NCBI GenBank assembly: GCA_002633025.1
Contig: NMRB01000936.1
Location: forward strand, 97,329 to 161,328
Direction: 5' to 3'
DNA: 64,000 nucleotides
Origin: Notospermus geniculatus
Lineage: Eukaryota; Nemertea; Pilidiophora; Heteronemertea; Lineidae
Below the pieces are notes generated by a model that saw nothing but the letters and a program-made list of their open reading frames with translations, made no database searches and was not told the DNA's origin. The position numbers were made by a program, and so were the translations under genes. Positions 39,101 through 51,100 of this stretch are shown piece after piece (position 1 is the first letter of the stretch; every line of letters starts with the position of its first letter).

Positions 39101-42100
39101 TCACCAAAATAACATACCGTTATCCTCAAAGCCGAGCTGTTGTTCTAAAAGCCATCGCTGGATCTAGAGTTATTGATGTATGTTTTTACTGTTTATTCAG
39201 ATGTCCGTAGTAAAATAATATCTAATCAGTCACTTGAGACGGATCCATTAAATGAACCGGACACAGGTTGGTGAGAGAAATCAATGATGTCAATATGAAA
39301 TAGGTGACCTATCCTGAGGTACAATGTAATCAGGGTTCTTAAGCCGGTGACAGATTGGCGCGTACGCAGCGCGCCCTGCAGGCGTTCAGCCTATCAGATT
39401 CTTCGGTAGGTGTTTTGGTCCGTGTCACCGCCTCCTTGATTGTTTGAACGCTTCCCGACGCGTTGCTTACGCATTAGTCTGTCACCACCTGTAGTGCCCC
39501 TCCCTACGTCACTGCACACTAGAGATGTCGTTGACTAGCCACTACAAACCACCGATTATCTCACGATGAGGTAACTAAGCAATCAACTTTTTATGTTTAC
39601 TGAATTATTCAGAAAAGGAAAATAATCCAGTGAGTAGTTTGCCCAGTAAACTTGACGAGTTTACCCAGTAAACTTGACGAGTTTACCCAGTGAACTTGAC
39701 GAGTTTACCCAGTAAACTTGACGGAGTGCTTTCTTGGATCTACAAACATCAATCAGACCTTAGGACCACAACTGGGCCGAGTACGCAGCTGTCGTTTACG
39801 TCACCAGAAACCTGTACTAAGATCACACGACAGGGAAGTAAAAAAAGTTAAAGTTAATGTTTTGGGTTTATAGTCTGTGATCAACAACAGCAGAGGTGTC
39901 ATCCGACTTTACACTTTAACCCCAGTCTATCCTGAAACCTTTCAGTAGAACTCAGATGAGCTCCTCATTCAGCGCTACAATCCGAGCATTTCCGACCGGT
40001 ACCCATTTTACACCTGGGTGGACAGTGGTGGAGAGAGGCCAGTGAGGCAAAGAGACTTGCCCAAATCTCATGCCCAGTGGGATTCGAAACCGGGACCCTC
40101 TGACCACTAGTCAGAGACCCGAACCACCACACCACCATGGCTCCTCGTAGGCCTATTCACTCATGTGGAGTATGCCAACTAAATGTTGGAAAATACCAAA
40201 GTGATTGTCTGGCATGTCTGTAGATAGTGGAATGTGAGAAACATTGTTGATTTACCGTTGAATTTCAACAGGAGGTAGATATTGCCCACCTCAGGTCGTG
40301 TTAATTTCCCTGAATCATCACCTAATCAAGAATACCTCAGAGGAATCACGTATTACAACTCAGTTATCTGAGAGAATCAATCGATTTATGCGCCAACACG
40401 GGAGAGAGGACTATCAAAATCCGTGGGGTTACGTGCGAACACCGTCACTGAATTCGTAGCTCTGATGACTGAAATGAGCGGCTAATCATTCCATCTAGGG
40501 ACAGAACTGAGTTAAAGTTTTTTTGGATGTTATGGCGTGCAATTGAGGAAGTGGTGCCGAGAAACTGCACCGAAATGATCTCTGACTTTGAACCTATAGT
40601 GCGTTACCATAAATTATCGCTGGATGAGACATTTCCAAAATAGACACAAATTACATGGCGTCATTTTTGTTGCCGAAGCCGAGAATGCCACTATTTACCA
40701 AGTTGGGTATCAAAGCCAACATTTGCGCAAAGAATCAGAGTAATTCAGGATCTCTGTGCTTGGAAATTGCAGTTTGAAACGGCAAATATCCGCAGTGAAA
40801 CGGCAAATTTCCGCAGGAGCTTCAGCTCGTTCGCTGGCGTAACTCAGCGTCACATACATCAATAGAGAGGATGCGCACCTTTCCGACTCCGACTTCAACT
40901 AGGCCTACCACAACGAATTGCAGTCCGCTGTAGACATCCTTGATAAAAATGATTTGATAGACGTTTGCAAATCGTAAAATGCCATAACTTTGTGGCAGAA
41001 TTATTTTTGTCTCGTAATTGGAAGTGCACGTAAATCGCAAATATTATAGTCATGTTTCAAGTCGTAACGACTAGGATTACGACTTCAATATTCATTATTT
41101 ATCCGGACTTCCGATTTATAAGGCCAAATTTTTCTGCCTTCAATTTATGGTGTTTGACGAATTGAAAACGTCTATCAAATCGTTTTTATCAAGGATGTCC
41201 ATAGCGAACTGCAATTCATTCTCGTAGTTGAAGCCGGAGTTGGAAAGCTGCGCAACCTCTCTATTGAGGAAGTGGTGCCGAGAAACTGCACCGAAATGAT
41301 CTCTGACTTTTGAGCCGAGATCCCTTGATCATGATACATGTATCTGGTGAACATGAATGCATTGTACCGGGTAATCAAAATGATGATGTCAATGAAAGTC
41401 GACGTGACCAAACTTTGCACGTATTTCCCCTGGTATCAAAAGACTTGATTCCAGTTTTATCATGAGGTTCTCATGTTCAACAAGAACTCATGTCTCATGA
41501 ATGGAGGACATGACCAGTAGGACATGGAAGACGTGACCGAAACTGGACATTAATTCGGACGAATCGAAATCAGAAATCGTGATGGCGAGTCAGACGTTGT
41601 CCGCTGCACAGAATTCTATTACATCGAAAAAACAACAGGATGCAACAATAATGAAAATAGGCCTATTATTGTGTCATTTGGCCTGCATTGGCATAGGGCC
41701 TATTGGCCTATGATTATACCTAGTGCATGGATGGTTGTGTGAAAGATGTTGTTTTAACTCATCTACTCCCGGAGTTGAGCAGACGACATTTCTTCTGTCC
41801 AAGTTTTCTTGCATCCTATGGAACTGATACTATTTGAAGAAATGTTGTTCCCGTGAGCTATCTGAAGAATGTTTCTTCAATTTTTTTTCAAATTCATTTC
41901 CAAGGCTTAGAAAATTTCAACAGAAGATACCTCTCTGCTCAAACCAGGGGGTAGATGAGTTAACAGTGGATGCAAACTTAGTAGTCTTGAATAGATGACT
42001 TGAACCCAGAAATGCATTGTAACATCAAGAGAGCCCTGCTATACGAAAAAGACTTTAAAAAGGGGTACTTTGAATGACCCTTCTCCCGAAATATTCTTAA

Positions 42101-45100
42101 AAAGGGGGGCAAAATGTTCTCTTCCCGAAAAAATAATAAAAAGGGGTATGAACTTCCTATTTTCAATGAAAAAGCTTGTAAAAAAGGGGGTGAAAATCCC
42201 TTGGTTCCTTCAATTAATTGCAACTAATTGCATGAAAAAAGCCCACAGAAAGGGGTGAAAAATTTCTCTTGGTTCCTTCCATAAGGGGGTCCTTTTCAAA
42301 TTCAGGAACAAGCATATTGTACCGGTACCCTAAAATTAAGGAGTGGGGGCTGGGCATCATTGAGATTGACAGTAGAGTGAGAGCCTATATACCCTGTAAG
42401 CTTTAAAGGCCTAGTTTAAATCGATCTGCCTCCCCAAACTCTGCTAATTTCCTTCATCCCCATCACCTCCCTTCTTGTACTTACCACTGCTTAGCTTGGT
42501 GTATAATCCCTGGAAAGTTTGCAACACTCTGTCCTTGACAACTCTGTTGATGTAAACAACTCGTCTTGAAAAAAAATTCTACCAGTTCCTCCACAACAGC
42601 TGTTTGCCTTGCATCTTATTAGTGCTCACTGAAAACTGTTGAATGCTGCCTGATCTCTGCAGAGGCAGGTGGTGGTGGCAGTGATGTTGTTTGCTGTACA
42701 TGCCTGACTTGGCTTGCGGATGATACTAGGAAATGATCATGAAACTGGTCTTAACCAGAATGTTGTTTACAGTACAGTACATGAAAACATGTTTATTCGC
42801 ATGCAAAGGCACCAATATGGCAATCCCTTCAGCTAAAAAAAGATCTCCCAGTAATTATCAAATTTCCTCCCAGCCACTTGCCGACCAGCGTAAATCATTG
42901 ATCAATCTGCCAATGAAATCACTGTTTAGATTATCTTGAGGCATCGTTTGATATCGGAGATAGGCATCGTTTGATATCGGAGATGTGAAGAAGCTCTCGT
43001 TGTCTCCGTGCTGGCTGTGAGACGGTTATTAGGCCAGACTTTTTTATTCCCTGTTTCACGAACCCGCCGAATTGGGAATGCCCCAAATTTGGAAAAAAAT
43101 AAAAATTTTATTTTTTAGCCCGCTTGGCCGCAAGGCCCAGCAGGGCTTATGCTGTGGTTGGGGTCGTTGAGTGGTGGTCTGTCGTGCGTCAGTCCGTACG
43201 GCGGTCCGTACGGCGGTACGTCCGTAAACTTTTGGCTCGTTAGCGCTCTAGCGCCTTTATTTTTTGACGAATCTTTTTTATCTTTGGTGGGTGTATATAT
43301 GGGCCTAAGATCTAGATCGAGTTCGATTTTGACCACGGTTGGATTCCTATTTTGGCCTCCAGGGGGCGCTTTGTGAAAAATTTCAAAGGGCTGTATTTTG
43401 ATAATGGTTTGAACTATCATGTTGAAACTTTGTACACATGTACCTCTAGGTTACAGCAACCTACAGACAAAATTTTCGCGAAGTCTGATTCTTGACTTTG
43501 CCGCTAGGGGGCCAAAACCAAAATCACTGAAAGTACTGTTTCTCCCTTCCTAAGAGACGGATCTTTGTCAAATTTTTATCATGGGTATATCTAATAGGGA
43601 TACATAAGATATAGTACTCGCGTTTTCAATTTGACCTACTTTTCAAGTTCACGGAGGTCAAAGTTCGCTTGAAATTACGATATTGGCTCTTTTTGTAACG
43701 GTTTGACCTATTGCTTTGAAACATTGCAGGTATCTACATGTACCTCTAGGCTCTAACAACTCAGATGAATTTTCGGCAAAATCTGATTCTTGACTTTGTG
43801 TCTAGGGGCCAAACTGCTTCAAGCCAAGCGGGCACAGTGCCATTGGCACTATTTTTACAATTTCTCCCGCCCGCCGATTCCTTTAACCCAAAAACTGATA
43901 AAAAAGAAATTATTTTCCGAACGCCGCCCAGAACATCAGGACCCGAAAGTGCGTTTTCGCAAAAGGTACAACTTTCCGATGTACCATAATCTCGCCCAAT
44001 GCCAACACACACTTGCAGTTGTACAGTGTATGCGTTATGCATGAGGACGATGCTCAAGACTGCTGCTCAAAATTATCATGGTCACATTTAAATAAAAATT
44101 CATTTTTTCTGTCCTCCGATTGAAGCATTGCCATTGAAATCGTTGAGAAAAATGTGAAAGGCTACCAAAAATAAAATTTATTTTTTAATTTTTTCCGCCC
44201 TCCTCAAATATTTCTCCTCAAAAAAACTCAAGAAACAAGGAATAAAAAAAGTCTGGCCTTAGCTGTGATCTAACACTAATGGCTTCTGTACGTCAAACAT
44301 AAACAAAATGTTGTAAGGGTTGCCATTTGCAAAATATTATTATGGTCTCGTGATCAAGTTCGACAGTACAAAAGGTAAAGAACAGTGAAAAATTTCTCAT
44401 TCACTTGATCAACATTGATATCCTTAGTAAGGTATGATTTGGATGCCAAGTAAGAAAACCTGGACGGTTCATTACCATAATGGACCGATGGGGGAAATGA
44501 GGTAACGTGTAAAATGTGGCAGACCCTGGGTATCGCTCCCGAGGGAGGGCATCAGGTGGATTTTAATTTGCAGTTGACACTTCTGTGGATGATATGAAGA
44601 AGCACAAAGGGGAATTCTAAAGAGAATGAGAGATGTCATCTTCATTAGGTAGCAGACGGCGCTAACGGTCCTGAACTACAGTGGAACCTCTCTATTAAGG
44701 ACACCTCTGGGACTGACAAATGCTGTCCTTAACTCATCTGCTCCCAGGTTTCAGCGGATTGCATCTTTTGAAGAATTTTTCGCAAAGCATCGGATGTCAG
44801 TTGGAAAAAATTTGAAGAAATGTTCTTCAGATGGTTGACAAGAACAGCATTTCTTCAAATAATTTTCAGTCAGTGCCATAGGATGTGAGGAAACTTTGAC
44901 GGAAGATGCCGTCTGCTGGACTCTGGGGAAGATGAGTTAATTGAGGGGTGTCCTGATTGCAGAGGTCGTAATGAATACAAGTTGTCAATTTGGGACTGAA
45001 CTTCGGTGTCCTTAATAGAGAGGTGTCCTCCTGGCAGAGGTGTCCGCTATGGGAGGTTCCAATGTATACTATTCCTTTCAATAAGAAATTTGCCATGGGA

Positions 45101-48100
45101 GCGTTTTAGAAGATTTTTACAGCGGCGATGCTTAATCTATGGTGGTCAAAAGTTCTTCATTGGGGTTATTGGCTGAAGCTGCGGTGGATCCAGAATCATG
45201 GGAAAGAGGGGGCACAGCCAGCCCACATCATGCAAAACCTCGGTCAGATTTTAACATCTTTTCAAAATTTTGAAATTTCCTGGTCAGTTTTTAAGATTTT
45301 CCCCAAAATAGATGGGGCACGGGCCGGGTGTGCTCCCCCCCGGATCCGCGCCTGTGAAGTATGCAGGGGGTTGGTCAGTTGTATTTCAGAATCAACTCAT
45401 CCTTCTGTAGGCCATGAAATGTCTTCACTTGGATGGACCTTCTCAAAGTCAAATGCTTGGAGCTACAGAGTCCAATCCCGCTATCTCCGCTGGTAGGAAA
45501 GTGGTTGTGTTTGTTCCGTGTGCACCCTGATGGCAGACCTCTCTTTTTCATTTCAGGAACCAGAGTCAAGTGACGTTACTTTCCCCTAACGAGCAGGTCT
45601 TGTACACCTGGGACGACCCGACGGCCGAGCGCACGCTCATGTGGAATGTTTACAATCGGAAGAAGCCAAGTTATCCAGCTTTTATCACCAGGGTGAGTCT
45701 AGTGCGGCCAGACTGGTGTAGTGAAATGAGTTCTTGGTTGAAGACAGAATGATTTGGCAGAGTTACTCTAAATGTTGTCCAGGATGTCAAAGAAAAGTCG
45801 AAATCTTCATATTTGAATGAATTTCATTTTTCAGGACAGTTTTGGTGAAGAACGGTTGAACATCCGAACCGTGACTGGCAGTGGCTCCCCCATGAGTACA
45901 GATGATGAATCAGAAGGCGAGGCCGATGACCACAACAAGAATGGCCACCTGGCCAAACACACACGGACGGATAAAGTGGTCGTTTATTGGGTGTCCTATA
46001 TGGACGGACTGCAGAGAGTTCTGTTACTTACACAAGATGAAAGGGTCTTCCTCAAGGCCAAAAGGGTAAGTGGTCCTTTGGTTGGGTGATCTGTACCTGG
46101 CAGCCATTTGATTGGATGATCAAGCACCTGCAGTCATTTGATTGGATTGGTGGCTCATCATAAACCCTTCAGGATATAAACCTTTGCAACCATACAGTTG
46201 AACTTCTCACAGCAGACACCTCAGCCAGGAGGACACCTCTGTATTAAGGACACTAATGTTCAGTCCCTATGATGTCCTTATCGGAGAGGTATTAGTATTC
46301 ATTTTCAATTTTCCGTCAGGGCCGATGCTATGGCATTATTGGCCCTGGTAAGTACGGAAGAGGCCATTCTAAGCTACTCATGTTCCTCACTTGGATGGGG
46401 TCTTTTACTTGCCCTTGCAAAGACACAAGGTACAAGGCACCACGGCTTACTGTTCCATGCAACGGACTGAAGCAACGGAATGAAATCCCACATGGCCCGG
46501 GCTGGATTCGAACCCAGGACCTGCCGCTTGCTAAGCGGACATGATAACCACTAGGCTATCAGGCTCCTTATCGCAGAGGTTACGCAGAATTTGGACTTTT
46601 GACACCATTATGAGAGATATCCACTTGAATCTTTTCAGATGCACGACTCGGAGAAAGCCAAATTCACCCTGTTTGTGTCACTAGATGGCGTCGGTGTGTC
46701 CCTCATCAACAGCCTGAACATGGAGGTGTCGTATATCAGCGTTTACAGCGCCCCCACTATCTGGGAAGTGGAAGTAAACAATAAGTGGAAGATGTTAGAT
46801 GTGGAACTTGCGTCGTGGTTGGAGGACCGATTCACTGGTGGCAATAACGAAGCTAATATACAGGATTACATTGAGGTAGGATACATTGACTGTTATATGT
46901 ATCACGGGTATTTTCCCGGGCCATGAAAATCATTGTTTATTTACATTTTGTTTGTTTATGTCCAGTCTTTCTTTGTCTTATGAGTAGTTTGTTGGCGGTG
47001 TGCCCCTCTAGAAATTCTTTTGATACTGAAAATATTCAATTTGGTGGGTTGGCATGTCCCAAAAGCCCAAAATAACATAATGTTAACATCAATGTTTACA
47101 AACATTGAATGTAAACAATGAAGTCGTGATACATTATCTTTAAGCTAGCAGCAGACGTCACCACTTGTGTTGCTCATACAGGCAATTTTTTTGGTCGGCA
47201 AGTTTTGTGGCGGTTGCCGGTTTACAGCAGACGTCACCACTCCGTGGTCTCGTGTGCTGCTGATGGCCACGCATCACCACAACTGGCAACTAGAGCAATT
47301 TTTGTGGTGAGAAATCAAACCAGTTTGATTTTCTGCAACTTGTGGCAACTCGTGGTCACCACAGAATTTCCGTGGTGAGTGGTCGTTGCCGGTCATAGCA
47401 CACTTGGCCATTTTCGTGGCGACCGCGAAAATTGCGTGTATGAGCAACTGACGTGTGCTGCAGGCTTTAGGCCCTCACACCAAGCTTCAGGGTTGGTTTA
47501 GTTTACTTTTTGCCATGCATGTGGGAGATGAGGGGTCAGTAGGGTCAATTCTTGTCATGTATTCCTATTTTGTGTCCTTGAGTAGTTCTCATCTCGGACA
47601 ATAACGACTTGAAATTTTCTTGGAAAGTCCAACCCTCTCATGCTCTGAAGTCGAAGCATTCGAATTTCTTAGTCACGTCTTTTCAACTTCAGGCCAACTT
47701 CAGAGAGATGTCTATGACCAAGCCGTTTATTGGTGCTTTAAGACGGATATACCATCCGGGGATCTGGTTCAACTTCCGAAAGTCGCAGCACAACACTGCT
47801 ATACATGCCAAAGTGCATAAAATACAGGTATGGATTGAACTGTACCCACTGATTTGAGAGAAGAGGTGTTCGGTTGAGAGTAAACATGTTTATTGTTCAA
47901 CCCAAATCCAAATCCAAGGACACCAGTGAGGTTACACATGATAATATCTCCCTCCCTAAAGCCTTGTTCACACTGGTGGCGCGGTGCGATGCATTGAAAA
48001 AAATCACCAAGCGGTGTCAGTTTTGACATGTTGTGGCACGGCGTGACGTGGTTGCGTGCGGTGGTCATTTAAATTTTGCCAGAAATGTCCTTGCACATGA

Positions 48101-51100
48101 TGGCCGCAGTGAAACTCACGCGGCAGGCAATTCGACGAGGAAAAATACTGCAGGAGCGATCGGGGGCGGTGGAAATTGCTCGTTTGTCTTACTGCATTGC
48201 GTCCCACCATAAGTATGTACAGCTATAGGCTTAACAAAAAAAATTCGCATCGCACCGCGCCGCCAGTGTGAACAAGGCTTTACTAAGGCCCTATCAGGAC
48301 AATGAACCCACTAGATGCCAATTTGGCATCCCTCACTAAGGCCCTATCAGGACAACGAACCCACTAGGTGCCAATTTGGCATCCCTCATATCTTGCTCTC
48401 TTCTTCAGATTGATAACCAACTTCCAGACGCCTACTTCACGACTGTCCTCTACCCCACACCGGTGTCCAAACACATCCTGAAGAGAACCGGTATAAAGCC
48501 ATTCATTGAGATGGCAGTCATGAAGAGAAAGGTTCCAGAAAACAACATCAGTGCATTCAAGTAAGTTATCCATCCATTTCTCTCTGTCATTTCAAGGTCA
48601 GAGATGTTGGGGCGGATCCACGATTTTGGAAAAGAGGGGGCACACTGTGCTAGAAACATTGAAATCTGCTGTGAATTTCAATGACTTGCTCCAAATTTCA
48701 ATTACAGATACATCAAGGTCCTAGTTCAAGAGTTTACCATCAAGGTGGACAAAGGGTTCATTCTCTCTGTCTATGATATATTTGCCAACCTGCGGGAGGA
48801 GAAAACAGAGGTACGTCAGCCCCTAGTTCCCTTCTCTTGAGAGTCCATGAGGACTCAAATGTTGAAGTTTCATTCATTTCTGTCTTCTTGACCTGGAATC
48901 TGTCTCACATACTGACAAAATTTAAGTGACTTTAACCCTTTAGCACTCAAGCTTATGTAATTTTTTATCCATCTGTTCCTCTAGAGTGTTTGTAAAAATG
49001 AGCAATTTCAACAAAAAAAAGTACTAGGCCTAAACATCAGTAAACAGGCGAAACCATGTCAGAAAATCAGCTCAGGTAGAAAGACATTTTGCTTCAGCAT
49101 TTTTCCCTCAGATGGAAGCACAAGTCTCTGGGCGTCCACGGGCATTTGGAGGAAATCTGAAGCGGGCGTTCACGAGTGTTTGGAGTGCTAAAGGGTTAAT
49201 GATACATATCCAATGAAGCTCTGTCCTTGAGGGCAATTCGTCTGACTGTTTTATAATATGAATCTGGTGATGTATTTGATTTGTGTTTTTCAGAGCATGC
49301 AACTTCAGGCAGACTTGGCGCTCGCTCATCGAAGTCTAAAAGAATCTGCAGCCGTCATGGTAAGTAAACAAGAGGTCATGGTCAGTATGAACTTCATCGT
49401 CTGAACTGGTCGGTGAGTGGAACAGTCGGCAAGGACTTGTACAGTGGCTTTCACTGATTGGGTCTCCACTCGATGTCAGGAGAGGACAGGGACTCCCTCA
49501 ATCAGTATAAAGATATGATAGTGAAGACGATGGGCCGTATTCAAAAAGGGTGATCATCGCGCGATTAAGACTTAGACGCGTGTAACTTCACTAAATGCAC
49601 AGACTTCCACCATGCATTTGACGAAGTTACACACGTCTAAGTCTTAAACACCCTTTTTGAATACGCCCCATTGATTTTAGATACTTTGTTTGTTTTCAGG
49701 TGTCATCCCGACCAGAAAAGATCATCTATGAGTATCTTCATCTGTCCCCATTAAAAGTAAGTTGACCTTCTGACCTTTGACCAGGTTTCATGCAGGCTTG
49801 GTCAGCTGCATCCTCCCACACCAGGGCTTTGGTCTCGTTCCTCTTCATACACTCCACACAAAGCGGATGAAGAGGAGCGAGGTAAAATCCCCTGCTATGG
49901 GAGGATAGGTCAGCTGTGNGATGACCATCAGCTTTTCTCTGGGAGGCAAGGTCCACCAGGCCAACAAACCTCCCGCATCCTTCGCGTCAGATATCGTGGA
50001 CTTCTTCCTCAACTCAATAGGTGTCACTCTCGCTGAGATTAAAGAAGTGGACATCCGGTAAGGACCCTTCTTTTATTCTTGAATAACATGCCTCTTGACA
50101 TGTCTCTGTTGCTCAGGTGGTGGAGCGTTGAACTAAGATGCAGAAGGTCTCTGGTTCAAATCCCGGTCTGGCTCAGGTGGTAGAGTGCTGGACTAAGAAG
50201 CAGAAGGTCTCTGGTTCAAGTCCCGGTTTGGCTTTTTGTTTCTACACATCATGATTTTTGCCTCTTTTTCATTCATCCAGGATGGCGTACTTCGAGCGTA
50301 AGGGCGAGATGCTGTCGACGCGACAACTCATCTCAGAGATCAAGTCTCACTACATCTCACAAGCAATCAAGCAAGCATACGTCCTTATCCTTGGTCTGGA
50401 CGTGCTGGGGAATCCGTACGGGTTGGTCAAGGACTTCACGCAGGGCCTGGGAGATTTGTTTTACGAGCCTATCATGGTAGGTCCCCATTGGAGTTTGTAC
50501 GTAGAATACAAGGCCTGGGTTTGACACATGTAAAGCCAGTGGTATGGCCTGGGCCTAGCTCTAGAGTCTATCATGTGAAGTTGATGATGAAGCCTGGGTG
50601 AAGGTATCTGTTCTATGAAAGTCAGTTGAGTATGCCTCAACTACCCACTCGGCCCCAGTGTGTGTCCGACGTCCCGGTCTTCCACACACTGGCACTTTTG
50701 GGGCTCAAAAGCCGTGAACATCACTAGATGGCACTCTCTGGGCTCCAGCCAATCACCACGCTTTCTCACTCATAATTGCCGTGGAAATTCCGCAAAACTT
50801 CCAGGAAAAACGCCACCACGACTGTTAAAGCCCCACTGTATTGAATGTGAAAAACGCAAATCATCGCCGCGATTCTCGCACGACGTCATTGTAGTGTAAA
50901 ATGTACTACACTCTGTCAGAATGCATTAGAGCTCTCCCTGTAGTTTATCCAATGCGTGCTGAAAACTAGGCCTTGATTCTGTGAAGTGCGCATCAGGCAA
51001 GCATTTTGGGGACCTTCACGAGGCTATGGGACCTCTATGTGCACTCTCCTAACTTTTTGAAAATATCGTAAAATTCAATACTGTGGGGCTTTAACCTCTA

